Assembly (NCBI RefSeq): GCF_006539565.1
Contig: NZ_BJNG01000014.1
Location: 243,164 to 307,163, forward strand
Origin: Pseudonocardia hydrocarbonoxydans
GTDB taxonomy: Bacteria > Actinomycetota > Actinomycetes > Mycobacteriales > Pseudonocardiaceae
Direction of reading: 5' to 3'
Length of the DNA: 64,000 nucleotides
Positions 15,591-25,111 of the stretch are shown piece after piece (the stretch's first letter is position 1; each line of letters opens with the position of its first letter). Below the pieces are notes generated by a model. It made no database searches, was not told the DNA's origin, and was given only the letters and a program-made list of their open reading frames with translations. The position numbers and the translations under genes are program-made.

Positions 15591-17744
15591 CTACATCCCG
15601 ATCCGCCCGGGGCGCCCGCCCTCGCCCACCCGCCAGATGTTGACCACCGACGGCCGCGGCTGGCTGCCCGGCCCGTCCGGCCACGTCGACTGCGGGTTTT
15701 CGGTGCTCGCACCGTCGAGGTCGCCGGGGTGCTGCGGGGAGATCAGGACGAACTCGTCGGTGACGACCGGCCCGCACGCCTCCGCCCCGTTCGGCATGCT
15801 CGCGAACAGCGCCGTGCGCCCGCGCGTCTCCCCCTCCAGCGACACGCCGTAGAGGCCGTCGTTGATGCCCGCGGGGGTGCCCGGCAGCTCCAGCGCGCGC
15901 CCGGAGTCGGTGGAGATCCACAGGTTGCCGTGGCCGTCGAAGGCGAGGTTGTCGGGCGAGGTGATCGGGCTGACCTGCGCCTTGTCGAACCCGGCGAAGT
16001 AGGTGCCCGGGTCGGCCGGGTCGCCGCAGACCAGCAGGATCCGCCAGGCGAAACCCTCCGCGGCGGCGTCGCCGCCGTCCTCCTCGAGCTCGATGACGTG
16101 CCCGTGGGCGTTCTCGGCCCGCGGGTTCGCCTCGTCCGGGCCGTCCTCGCCCGCGGTGCCGCGGTCGGTGTTGTTGGTCAGCGCGATGTAGACGCGGCCG
16201 CTGACCGGGTTCGCCTCGACGTCCTCGGGGCGGTCCATCTTCGTCGCGCCCACCAGGTCGGCGGCCTGCCGGGTGAAGACGTAGACCTCTTCGGCAGACA
16301 TCCCCGGCACGAACGACTCGGTGCCCGCCGCGAGCCGGATCCACTCACCCGCCCCGTCGAACGCGCCGTCGGCGGGCAGCGTCCCGTCACCGGTGATCTC
16401 GGCGGCGGGGCTGTTGCCGGTGAAGCGGGCGACGTAGAGGGTGCCCTCGTCGAGCAGCCGGGCGTTGGCCTCGCGGGCGGCGCGGGTGTTGCCCTCCTGT
16501 ATCGCGGCGTCGGAGACGAACTTGTAGACGTAGTCGAAGCGCTCGTCGTCGCCCATGTAGGCCACCGCGCGGCCGTCGGCGGCGAGGTGGATCGTGGCGC
16601 CCTCGTGCTTGAACCGGCCCAGCGCGGTGCGCTTGACGGGCGTGGCGGCCGGGTCCAGCGGGTCGACCTCGACGATCCAGCCGAAGCGGTGCGACTCGTT
16701 CGGCTCGGTGACGACGTCGAAGCGCGGGTCGACGCGCTCCCACTTGCGCTCCGAGGCCTCCTCGGTGAGTCCGTAGCGCTCGGCGCGGGCCAGCGCCGCG
16801 GGGTCGGTGACGGCCGCGGCGTTCGCGAAGTACTGGTTGAAGTTCTCCTCGCCGGACAGGAACGTGCCCCACGGGGTGACGCCGCCCGCGCAGTTGTTCA
16901 GCGTGCCGAGCACGCGGGTACCGGTCGGGTCGGCCGAGGTCCGCAGCAGCGCCGACCCCGCGGCGGGCCCGGTGAGCAGGAACTCCGAGGTGGCGGTGTA
17001 GCGGCGGTTGAGGGGGTCGGCCTCCGCCGTCATCTCGCCGGTGGCCGGGTCGCGGCGCACGACGTGCACCGACAGCCCGTGCGCGGCCATGCCGATGCGC
17101 ACCTGCGTCTCGGTGGGATTCTCCTCGTCGTAGCCCGCGAACATCAGCGGCTCGATCGTGTACTCGTGGTTGTTGAACATGACGAGGCGGTCGCCGTCGA
17201 GGGGCAGCACGCCGCAGAAGTCGGTGTTGTAGCCGAACTGCTGCGCCTGCGCCTCGGGCGTCTGGTTCGCGAAGTCGAACTCCGGCGCCCCCGCCACGAC
17301 GGGGTCGCCCCACCGGATCACGACGTTGCTGCGGTAGCCCGGGGGCAGCGTGACCGCGTCGGCGTTGCCGACGGGCACGGTCTCGTAGTCGAGCCCGGCG
17401 GGCAGGCCCGATCCGGCCGGGCCGGTCGATCCGGCCGGCGCGGCCGGGCTGCAGGCGGCCAGGGCGCCGGACGCCCCGACCGCCAGGGTGAGCACGGCCC
17501 CGGCCCGCAGGGCCCCGCGGCGGGAGATCGCGCGCTGCAGGACCGCACCGAAGTACTCGTTGTCCGACCGGTTGGGCACCGGCGCCGCGCAGGCGTCGCC
17601 GCAGCGGTAGCGGCAGGTGTAGAGGCGGCCGGGGCGGTGCCGGTCGGCGCGGTGTCCGTCCGGGTGGGGCCGGTCGGTGAGCAGCGGCAGCGCGACGACG
17701 CCGGGCCGGGCGGTGGGTTCGGCGTCCGGGCAGGGCTGGGCCAC
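15591..17744 (-). CDS. phoX: PhoX-family phosphatase (DUF839), Tat-exported
   Basis: The 717-residue product belongs to the PhoX family, calcium/iron-dependent alkaline phosphatases that release phosphate outside the membrane. A twin-arginine signal (ISRRGALRAG, hydrophobic core, LAAC lipobox) begins about 85 residues in, after a Cys-containing N-terminal extension typical of the family. Conserved segments include FNNHEY, NNCAGGVTPWGTFLSGEEN, HEGATI, YMGDDERFDYVYKFV and MDRPEDVE. An ATG lies directly against AGGAGG, leaving no spacing, so the GTG six bases downstream (17744) is the better start. Its stop is 14 bp from the convergent gene. Confidence 0.9.
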   Translation of the reverse strand: MAQPCPDAEPTARPGVVALPLLTDRPHPDGHRADRHRPGRLYTCRYRCGDACAAPVPNRSDNEYFGAVLQRAISRRGALRAGAVLTLAVGASGALAACSPAAPAGSTGPAGSGLPAGLDYETVPVGNADAVTLPPGYRSNVVIRWGDPVVAGAPEFDFANQTPEAQAQQFGYNTDFCGVLPLDGDRLVMFNNHEYTIEPLMFAGYDEENPTETQVRIGMAAHGLSVHVVRRDPATGEMTAEADPLNRRYTATSEFLLTGPAAGSALLRTSADPTGTRVLGTLNNCAGGVTPWGTFLSGEENFNQYFANAAAVTDPAALARAERYGLTEEASERKWERVDPRFDVVTEPNESHRFGWIVEVDPLDPAATPVKRTALGRFKHEGATIHLAADGRAVAYMGDDERFDYVYKFVSDAAIQEGNTRAAREANARLLDEGTLYVARFTGNSPAAEITGDGTLPADGAFDGAGEWIRLAAGTESFVPGMSAEEVYVFTRQAADLVGATKMDRPEDVEANPVSGRVYIALTNNTDRGTAGEDGPDEANPRAENAHGHVIELEEDGGDAAAEGFAWRILLVCGDPADPGTYFAGFDKAQVSPITSPDNLAFDGHGNLWISTDSGRALELPGTPAGINDGLYGVSLEGETRGRTALFASMPNGAEACGPVVTDEFVLISPQHPGDLDGASTENPQSTWPDGPGSQPRPSVVNIWRVGEGGRPGRIGM

Positions 17745-17841
17745 GGTCATCCTCCTGGTGGGAGTTCGGGAACGCTCCGACACTAGGTACCTCGTTCGAG
17801 GAGCCGGTGGCCACCGGATGGCCGTAGGGTGAATCCCCCGT

Positions 17842-18273
17842 TCAGGCCTCCGGGGTGGCCTCGTGCCCCGGACGGCCCGCCGTGCGCCGGCGCGCCTTCA
17901 GCTCGGCCTCCAGCACGTGCCGCCGTCCGCCCATCGTCTGCTCGCGCACGGCGCGCTCCAGCTCGCGCCACGTCGCGTAGTAGCCGTCGTCGAACTCCTC
18001 GACGATCTGGAACGTCCACCGCCCGGCGACGGCGTTGAGGCCGATCAGCTCGTCGGCGATCCGGTCGGCCAGGTCGGCGTGGCCCTCGGCCCGCAGCCCG
18101 TCGACGACCTCGTCGAGCATGGCGTCGGCGCCGCCGGTGAGCTGGTGGAACTCGTAGAGGGCGCCGCGGGCGCGCTCGATGCGTTCCATCGCCTCGGACA
18201 GCTTCCCGGCGGCGGCCACGAGGTCGTCGGAGGCGCCCGCGGGGCGGGCGTGGGCGTCGTCGAGGGCTTCCAC
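17842..18273 (-). CDS. Hypothetical helical protein
   Basis: I do not recognise the function. The product, about 143 residues from the GTG at 18273, is predicted to be mainly helical: KLSEAMERIERARGALYEFHQLTGG, DEVVDGLRAEGHADLADRIADELIG and ATWRELERAVREQTMGGRRHVLEAELK look like three amphipathic helices, with a conserved-looking GRWTFQIVEEFDDGYYATW between them. Neither possible start (GTG 18273 or GTG 18318) has a clear ribosome site, so the N-terminus is uncertain. Codon use is typical of real genes here. It is transcribed divergently from the ClpP-like gene. Confidence 0.7.
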   Translation of the reverse strand: MEALDDAHARPAGASDDLVAAAGKLSEAMERIERARGALYEFHQLTGGADAMLDEVVDGLRAEGHADLADRIADELIGLNAVAGRWTFQIVEEFDDGYYATWRELERAVREQTMGGRRHVLEAELKARRRTAGRPGHEATPEA

Positions 18274-18385
18274 GGGGGCGAGGTAGCCCGTTCGCCCACG
18301 GCGCAAACGCGGGCCCACGGTGAACGCGGGCCCGCGACGCCGCGGGCGGCCCTAGCGTCGGGTGCCACCACCTCGAGGAGCACCC

Positions 18386-18967
18386 GTGCACGAGCCCCAC
18401 CGCCCGTCCCTCCCCCAGCCGCAGCCGCCCGCCCCGTCGATGACCTCGACGGTCCTGGTCGCCGGCGCCGACCCGGTGGCCGAGCACCTGCTCGACGTCC
18501 GGGTCGTGCACCTCGGCGGTGTCCTGGACGCCGACGCCGCCGACCGGGTGTGCGCGCGGCTGCGGCTGCTCGCCGCCCGCGACCCACGCGCCGGGATCAC
18601 GCTGACCGTGTCCTGCACCGCCGGGTCCGCCGCGGCCGGGCTCGCCGTCGTCGACACGATGGATCTGGTCGCCCCGGAGGTCGCCACCTGCGCGGTCGGC
18701 GTCGTGGCGGGGACGGGCGTGCTCGTCGTCGCCGCGGGTGCGGCCGGGCGGCGCAGCGCCACCCCGCACGCCCGGCTGGGCCTGCGCACCCCGTCGGCGG
18801 GGGCCGTGGGGGCGACCCTGTCCCGCGAGCAGAGGCAGGACGTGCTCGCCGTGATCGCGGCCCACAGCGGGCGCGACGTCGCCGAGGTGGCCGCCGACAC
18901 CGCCGCCGAGCGGTGGTTCGGCGCCGCGCAGGCCGTGCGGTACGGGCTGGTGGACGCCGTCGGCTGA
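18386..18967 (+). CDS. Catalytically degenerate ClpP-like protein
   Basis: The 193-residue protein follows the ClpP fold: GGVLDADAADRVCARL, the hydrophobic core, VVAAGAAGRRSATPHARLGL, and a C-terminal DTAAERWFGAAQAVRYGLVDAV matching the RDFFLSAEEAxxYGLID end. The active-site serine segment A-S-M-G reads A-G-T-G (Gly109 in place of Ser), and the catalytic histidine in M-I-H-Q-P is Arg134. Asp171 is kept. It should therefore not cleave peptides and may act in mixed rings or as a scaffold. The GTG start has GAGGAG five bases upstream, and TAGCGT at about 18354 is a possible -10. No other clp gene is nearby. Confidence 0.82.
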   Translation: MHEPHRPSLPQPQPPAPSMTSTVLVAGADPVAEHLLDVRVVHLGGVLDADAADRVCARLRLLAARDPRAGITLTVSCTAGSAAAGLAVVDTMDLVAPEVATCAVGVVAGTGVLVVAAGAAGRRSATPHARLGLRTPSAGAVGATLSREQRQDVLAVIAAHSGRDVAEVAADTAAERWFGAAQAVRYGLVDAVG

Positions 18968-18983
18968 GCCCGCGACCCGGTCC

Positions 18984-19043
18984 CGCGCACCGATCCGTCG
19001 TTCGCGCACCCTCGAAGGTGCGCGAGCGGCCGGTCGGTGCGCG
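18984..19043. terminator. 60-bp imperfect palindrome between convergent genes
   Basis: All parts share one centre: outer arms CGCGCACCGA (18984-18993) and TCGGTGCGCG (19034-19043), and inner arms TCGCGCACC (19002-19010) and GGTGCGCGA (19017-19025) with a 6-base loop. Most intervening bases also pair or wobble. It lies between the ClpP-like and pentapeptide-repeat genes and may end both transcripts, though its length also fits a dispersed palindromic repeat. Confidence 0.7.
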
Positions 19044-19071
19044 TGGCCCCGGTCCGCGCCCACCGACCGGC

Positions 19072-19845
19072 TCAGTGTCGGCGGGCTCCGGGCGGCCAGT
19101 GCCCCGGGTGCCGCAGGCCGAGCGGGAGCACGGTCGCGGTGTCGCCGCGGGCCGCGTCGAGCTGGGACTGCACGCAGAACAGGACGCCGGTGAGGTCGGC
19201 GCCGGACAGGTCGGCGCCGCGCAGGTCGGCACCCAGCAGGTCCGCGCCGCGCAGGTCGGCCCCGCGCAGGTCCGCGCCCAGCAGGACGGCGCCGCGCAGG
19301 CACCCGCGGCGCAGGTCGCGCAGCCGGGCGCCCACCAGGTCGGCCCCGGCGTGGTCGGGGCCCGCCGGGTCGCGGACCAGCGCGCTGACCGCGCGCAGCA
19401 GCCCGGCCACCGCCGCCCGGTGCGGCGACGGGTCGAGCGCGGCGAGCTCGTCCGGGGTGCCGTCGGACAGGCGCAGCGTCTCGTCGCGGGCGGCGCGCAG
19501 GTCGTCGTCGAGCGCCGTGCCCAGCGCCAGAGCGGCGGTCTCGTACGCCAGCAGCTCGTGCAGCACGCGCATCGTCGGGAACACCGCCGCGACGCGGGAG
19601 TCGGGCCGCCCGCCGAACGTCACCTGGACGACCTGCTGACCGGCGCCGAAGCAGTCGTAGACGGTGCATCCGGGGAAGCCCCGCTCGCGCAGCGTGGAGT
19701 GGATGCCGCAGCGGTGGTCGGGCCGCAGGTTCGGGCACGGGGTGGCGGCGGGCTTGTCGAGCGCGAAGTCGGCCGAGGCGGCGAACGCGGGGACGACGCA
19801 GCACAGCGCCGTGCAGCGGGTGCAGTCCGCCGTCAGCTCCCGCAC
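19072..19845 (-). CDS. Pentapeptide-repeat protein with an N-terminal cysteine-rich domain
   Basis: The 257-residue product has an N-terminal cysteine cluster (CTRCTALCC at residues 8-16, then CPNL, RCGIH, GCTVYDC), like metal-binding YkgJ-type domains. The C-terminal part (about 165-220) consists of A-D/N-L-x-G pentapeptide repeats such as [19 protein letters not shown], which fold into a right-handed quadrilateral helix. Some pentapeptide proteins protect DNA gyrase by mimicking DNA, but no target can be named here. The GTG at 19845 has AGGAGG seven bases upstream. It is divergent from pfkA with a 77-bp gap. Confidence 0.86.
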   Translation of the reverse strand: MRELTADCTRCTALCCVVPAFAASADFALDKPAATPCPNLRPDHRCGIHSTLRERGFPGCTVYDCFGAGQQVVQVTFGGRPDSRVAAVFPTMRVLHELLAYETAALALGTALDDDLRAARDETLRLSDGTPDELAALDPSPHRAAVAGLLRAVSALVRDPAGPDHAGADLVGARLRDLRRGCLRGAVLLGADLRGADLRGADLLGADLRGADLSGADLTGVLFCVQSQLDAARGDTATVLPLGLRHPGHWPPGARRH

Positions 19846-19922
19846 CGTCGACCTCCTCGCACGCGCCCGGACCGGCGACGCTAGCGTGTGCCCACTTCTG
19901 CATCGATGGAGAGGCCCCTCAC

Positions 19923-20948
<1,026 letters not shown>

Positions 20949-21555
20949 CCCGCGAGCCGCCGCTGCCGCCACGCGCGGTAGCGGCGGTACCCGCGCCGCA
21001 CCCGCGACCAGAGCAGCACCAGCAGCACGACCCCCAGGACCAGCAGCACCGCGGCGATCCCGAACGCCACCCACGGCGCGACGACGACGAGCGTGGCCAC
21101 CCCGGCCACCGCGACGTCCTCGCCGAGGCTGACCCCGATGTTCGACGCGGGCTCGGGCGAGGTGTTGACGACCAGCCGCAGCCCGCCCTTGACCAGGTGG
21201 CTGACCAGCGCCGCCGCCCCGCCGCTCGCGGCCAGCACGGCCTGCTCCAGCGAGGTCGCGTCACCCGCGAGGAGCAGGGCGATCACCGCGCCCGCCGTGG
21301 GCCGGATCGCGGTGGACACCGCGTCCCACAGCGAGTCGACGTAGGGGATCTTGTCGGTGACGAACTCCAGCAGGTAGAGCACGGCGGCGACGACGAGCAC
21401 GTCGGTGCGGGTCAGCGCCTCCGGCACCGCCTCGACCCCGCCGAAGCGCCCCAGCACGCCGAGCACCACGACACAGAGGTAGGCGTTGACGCCGCTCGCC
21501 CACCCGCTCGCCAGCACCGCCGGCACCAGCTCCATCGGAGCAGGCTAGAGCAGGA

Positions 21556-22302
21556 TCAGACGATCCCCTGCCGCGTGGCCGTGTAGACGATCTCGGTGCG
21601 GCGGCGGACCTCGAGCTTGTCGCGCAGGTTGCGCACGTGGAACTTGACGGTGGCCTCGCTGATCAGCAGCCGCACGCCGATCTCGCGGTTGGACATGCCG
21701 ACGGCGAGCAGCCGCAGGACCTGGTTCTCCCGGTCGGTGAGCATCGCCGCGCCGAGCTGGCGGACCGCGGGACGGTCCTCCTCGCGCACGACGTCGGGGA
21801 CCATGCCGGGACCGCGGGAGTCGAACACGCTCTCGCCGCGCAGCAGCGCGTGGATCGCGCGCAGGATCTCCGCGGTCTCGGCGCCCTTGCGCAGGTAGCC
21901 GTGCACGCCCAGGCGCACGGTGCGGCGCATGACCTCGCGGTCGCGGCAGCCGGTGAGCACCAGCACGCGGACCCCGCGGTGGCGCTCGAGCAGCATCCGG
22001 GCCAGCTCGACCCCGGCCGAGTCGCCGCGGCCCAGGTCGACGTCGAGGATCACCAGGTCCGGTGGGCACCGGTCGGCGACGACGAGCGCGTCGCGCGGGG
22101 AGGCGGCCTCCCCGACCACGGCCAGCTCGGGGTCCGGGGCCACCAGCTGGCGCAGCCCGAAGCGGACGATGGCCTCGCCGTCGACGATGAGGAGGCGGGC
22201 GGTGCGCCGCGCCACGGGCCGCCCGGGCGTCGCCGCCGGGCGATCGGGGGCGGGACGGTCGAGCACGGTCACTGCCGGTTCGAGCACGGCGTCGATCGTC
22301 AC
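21556..22302 (-). CDS. NarL/LuxR-type response regulator
   Basis: The 248-residue product joins a receiver domain (about 34-150) to a LuxR-type helix-turn-helix (about 182-240: LTDRENQVLRLLAVGMSNREI, VKFHVRNLRDKL). The phosphorylation site is Asp87 in VILDVDL. Of the two acidic Mg-binding residues, only one is normal: the segment reads LIVDGEAI, with Gly42 in place of the usual second Asp, so phosphorylation may be altered. The first 33 residues are a Pro-rich extension. GTG at 22302 has AGGAGG eight bases upstream. No histidine kinase gene is adjacent, so this is an orphan regulator. Confidence 0.88.
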   Translation of the reverse strand: MTIDAVLEPAVTVLDRPAPDRPAATPGRPVARRTARLLIVDGEAIVRFGLRQLVAPDPELAVVGEAASPRDALVVADRCPPDLVILDVDLGRGDSAGVELARMLLERHRGVRVLVLTGCRDREVMRRTVRLGVHGYLRKGAETAEILRAIHALLRGESVFDSRGPGMVPDVVREEDRPAVRQLGAAMLTDRENQVLRLLAVGMSNREIGVRLLISEATVKFHVRNLRDKLEVRRRTEIVYTATRQGIV

Positions 22303-22333
22303 GGGCCAACCTCCTTGGGGCCGTCGGGCGTGT

Positions 22334-22358
22334 CACGCATCACTGCCACGCGTCACTG
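22334..22358. repeat. Two 12-bp direct repeats in the divergent regulator promoter region
   Basis: CACGCRTCACTG occurs at 22334-22345 and 22347-22358, a 13-bp period with one mismatch. It lies 32 bases upstream of the response-regulator start, in the 189-bp gap shared with the GAF regulator. Direct repeats of this spacing suit a tandem-bound activator. Confidence 0.5.
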
Positions 22359-22491
22359 TGGCGGAACGTTAGGCAGCCGCCCGTTGCCTCGACGTTGCAC
22401 GCGCAAGCAGGGTCGGGTTGCCCCGTCCGGGGGCCTGGGGTGATGATGGCGCAGGGCAATGTCCTGGGGCGATGACGCTCGGAGCACACAG

Positions 22492-23979
22492 ATGACGACG
22501 CGCGGAGAGCACGGGGCACCCGTGCACGATCCCGTCGAGCACGCCCGCGTGCTGCACGGGGTCTACGACGACGCCCTGTCCGGCGAGACCGGCGGCCGGG
22601 CGCCCCGGTCGCTGGTGTCCGCGAGCTGGCAGCGCAGCCTCGCCGCACACATCGACCCCGAGCGGCACACCCCGCCCGCGGTCCTCGCCGAGACCGACCT
22701 GCCCGACCTGCGCGAGACCCACCCGCTCAACGAGGTGCTCCCGCTGCTGCGCGGCACGCTGGTCAGCATCGCCGACGAGGCCATGCACGTCATGCTGGTC
22801 ACCGACGCCGACGGCACCATCCTGTGGCGGGAGGGCGCCGCGCGGCTGCTGCACGTCGCCGACGACACGGGCCTGTCCCCGGGGTACCGCATGTCCGAGG
22901 ACGCGATCGGCACCAACGCGATGGGCACCACGCTGGCCATCGACGCGCCGGTGCAGATCCACTCCGCCGAGCACCTCGTCCGCGCGTTCCACGCCTGGAC
23001 CTGCGCGGCGGCACCGGTGCACGACCCCGACACCGGCGCGATCCTCGGCGCCATCGACATCTCCGGCCCGCTGCACACCGTGCACCCGGCGATGGTGCAG
23101 CTGGTCTCGGCCACCGCGCAGCTGGCGGAGAACCAGCTGCGCGTACGCCTGGCCATCGCCGACGAGCGGCTGCGCGTGCGCAACATGCCGCACCTGACGA
23201 GCCTGCGCGGGCAGGGCGCACTGGTCACCCCGACGGGCCGGATCATCGCGGGCGAGCCGTACGGCACGTGGCCCGAGCGGGTCGCGCTGCGCGAGGGAGC
23301 CGACCGCGTACGGCTCGAGGACGGCCGGGAGATGGTCGTCGAGCCGCTGGCCGAGGGCTTCCTGCTGCGCACCCCGCGCGCCGCCCGGGCGGCCCGGCGC
23401 AGCGCGCTGTCGCTGCGCTTCATGGGCGAGGCCGGCCCGCGGGTGGTGCTCAACGGCCGGACGGTGCCGGTCACGCTGCGGCCCGCGGAGATCCTCACCG
23501 CGCTCGCCCTGCACCCCGAGGGCCTCACCGCCGAGCGCCTCGCCCTGCTGCTCTACGGCGACGACGGCAACCCCACCACGGTGCGCGGGGAGATCCTGCG
23601 GCTGCGCGGGCTGATCGGGGCCGACGTGCTGCGCACCCGCCCCTACCGGCTCGACGCGGTCGTCGACACCGACTTCGACGCCGTCCGCACGGCGCTGCAC
23701 AAGGGCCTGGCCGCCGACGCGCTGCGGGCCTGCGCCGGCCCGCTGCTGCCCCGCTCGGACGCCCCGGAGATCCGGGAGCTGCGCGACCAGCTGGAGGTCG
23801 GGCTGCACCGCGCGGTCGTCGCCGCCGACGACGTCGAGCTGCTCGCCGAACTGGCCGCGCACCCGCTGGGGCGCGACGACCTCGAGGTGCACGACCTGCT
23901 GGCCGACCGGCTGCCCCCGGGCGACCGGCGCCTGCCCGGCGTGCTGGCCCGGCGCGCGCGGCTGCTCGCCGACGACTGA
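22492..23979 (+). CDS. GAF-domain transcriptional regulator
   Basis: The 495-residue protein has an N-terminal region with RSLVSASWQRSL, a central GAF-type sensory domain (about 90-210) with L-V-T-D-A-D-G-T-I-L-W and SEDAIGTNAMGTTLA, and a C-terminal winged-helix-like domain around VTLRPAEILTALALHPEGL. This resembles the N-terminal half of AcoR-type activators without the sigma-54 AAA+ domain, a form common in actinobacteria where it often controls aldehyde or alcohol catabolism. GGAG lies eight bases before the ATG at 22492. Its ligand and targets are unknown; it is divergent from the response regulator. Confidence 0.85.
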   Translation: MTTRGEHGAPVHDPVEHARVLHGVYDDALSGETGGRAPRSLVSASWQRSLAAHIDPERHTPPAVLAETDLPDLRETHPLNEVLPLLRGTLVSIADEAMHVMLVTDADGTILWREGAARLLHVADDTGLSPGYRMSEDAIGTNAMGTTLAIDAPVQIHSAEHLVRAFHAWTCAAAPVHDPDTGAILGAIDISGPLHTVHPAMVQLVSATAQLAENQLRVRLAIADERLRVRNMPHLTSLRGQGALVTPTGRIIAGEPYGTWPERVALREGADRVRLEDGREMVVEPLAEGFLLRTPRAARAARRSALSLRFMGEAGPRVVLNGRTVPVTLRPAEILTALALHPEGLTAERLALLLYGDDGNPTTVRGEILRLRGLIGADVLRTRPYRLDAVVDTDFDAVRTALHKGLAADALRACAGPLLPRSDAPEIRELRDQLEVGLHRAVVAADDVELLAELAAHPLGRDDLEVHDLLADRLPPGDRRLPGVLARRARLLADD

Positions 23980-23980
23980 G

Positions 23981-24436
23981 CTACGCCCAGGGGTCGGTGA
24001 TCTCGCGGAGCCGGAGCAGGGCTTCGCGCAGCGCGCCGGTGCGGCGCGCCCCCAGGTGGGCGACCCACTCCCGCTCCACCTCCGCCACCGCGGCCGTCGC
24101 CACCGGCAGGACGCGCTCGCCGCGCGGGGCCAGCCGCACCAGGCGCGCCCGGGCGTCGGTGGGGTCGGGCACCCGCTCGACGTAGCCCGCCCGCTCCAGC
24201 TGGTCGACCAGGGAGCCCGCCGACTGCTTGGTGATCAGCGCCTGCTCGGCCAGGTCGGTCAGGCGCGTGCCGCCGGGCCCGATCCGCTGGAACACCCGGG
24301 CCTGGGCCGGGGTGACGTCGGCGAACCCGGCCGCGTGCACGGCGTCCAGCACGCGGCGTTCCATCGCCCGGTAGGGCAGGAAGAGCAGCAGGCCGGTGTT
24401 CGGCCCGTCCTGGTGCACGGCGGGCTCCTCTGTCAT
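23981..24436 (-). CDS. MarR-family transcriptional regulator
   Basis: The 151-residue product has the MarR winged helix: VTPAQARVFQRI, GGTRLTDLAEQALITKQSAGSLVDQLERAGYVERVPDPTDARARLVRL, where the DxR in the wing is clear. MarR proteins are usually repressors released by phenolic or oxidant ligands. Its ATG is 34 bp from the divergent maleylpyruvate-isomerase-like gene, and the gap contains a strong inverted repeat that probably binds this protein. It ends 1 bp from the convergent GAF regulator. The usual logic would be repression of both itself and the enzyme gene. Confidence 0.93.
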   Translation of the reverse strand: MTEEPAVHQDGPNTGLLLFLPYRAMERRVLDAVHAAGFADVTPAQARVFQRIGPGGTRLTDLAEQALITKQSAGSLVDQLERAGYVERVPDPTDARARLVRLAPRGERVLPVATAAVAEVEREWVAHLGARRTGALREALLRLREITDPWA

Positions 24437-24440
24437 ATTG

Positions 24441-24455
24441 GTCAGGATATCTGAC
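24441..24455. promoter_or_regulatory. Inverted repeat GTCAG-N5-CTGAC, candidate MarR operator
   Basis: GTCAG and CTGAC flank GATAT, giving a 15-bp near-perfect palindrome in the 33-bp gap between divergent marR and the maleylpyruvate isomerase homologue. It is AT-rich compared with its surroundings and would overlap both promoters. Confidence 0.72.
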
Positions 24456-24469
24456 TACTAGGAGGAGCC

Positions 24470-25093
24470 GTGGACCGGGACGCGAGCTGGGAGGTGATCG
24501 CGGGCCAGCGCACGGCACTGGCCGACCTGCTCGACGGGCTGGCGCCGGAGCAGTGGGAGGCGCCGTCGCTGTGCGAGGGCTGGCGGGTCCGCGACGTCGC
24601 GGCGCACGTCGCGCTGACCCCGCAGCATCCCGGGCCCGGCGCGATGCTCGTCGGCGCGGTGCGGGCCCGCGGCGACTTCGACCGGCTCAACCGCGACCTC
24701 GCGCTCGCCCACGCCGAACGCGGCCCGGACCGGCTCGTCGCCGAGCTGCGCGCGCACGCCGCGAACCGCCGGCTGCCGGTCGTCACCACCTACCGCAACC
24801 TGCTGTTCGACGTCCTGGTGCACGTCCAGGACGTCGCGATCCCGCTCGGCGTGGAGCAGCCGATGCCGGTGGCGGCCGCGCGGGAGGGGGTGCAGCGGGT
24901 GTGGTCGATGGGCTGGCCCTTCCACGCCCGGCGCCGCCTCGGCGGGATGCGGCTGGTCGCCACCGACTCCGACTGGACGGCCGGGGACGGGCCCGAGGTG
25001 CACGGCACCACCGGGGCGCTGCTGCTCCTGCTCACCGGCCGCACGGCCGCCGCGCTGCCCCGGCTCGCCGGTCCCGGCTGCCGGGCCCTCTGA
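24470..25093 (+). CDS. Maleylpyruvate isomerase family mycothiol-dependent protein (DinB-like)
   Basis: The 207-residue protein belongs to the TIGR03083/DinB_2 family: GLAPEQWEAPSLCEGWRVRDVAAHVA is the conserved N-terminus, with the metal-binding His of VAAHVAL and a second histidine in VLVHVQDVAIPLG. Members catalyse mycothiol-dependent isomerisation or detoxification reactions. The substrate is not known. GTG at 24470 has AGGAGGAG immediately upstream at good spacing. It is divergent from marR across the palindrome at 24441, so expression is probably induced by the MarR ligand. Confidence 0.86.
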   Translation: MDRDASWEVIAGQRTALADLLDGLAPEQWEAPSLCEGWRVRDVAAHVALTPQHPGPGAMLVGAVRARGDFDRLNRDLALAHAERGPDRLVAELRAHAANRRLPVVTTYRNLLFDVLVHVQDVAIPLGVEQPMPVAAAREGVQRVWSMGWPFHARRRLGGMRLVATDSDWTAGDGPEVHGTTGALLLLLTGRTAAALPRLAGPGCRAL

Positions 25094-25111
25094 CGACCCC
25101 GGAGCCCGTGA

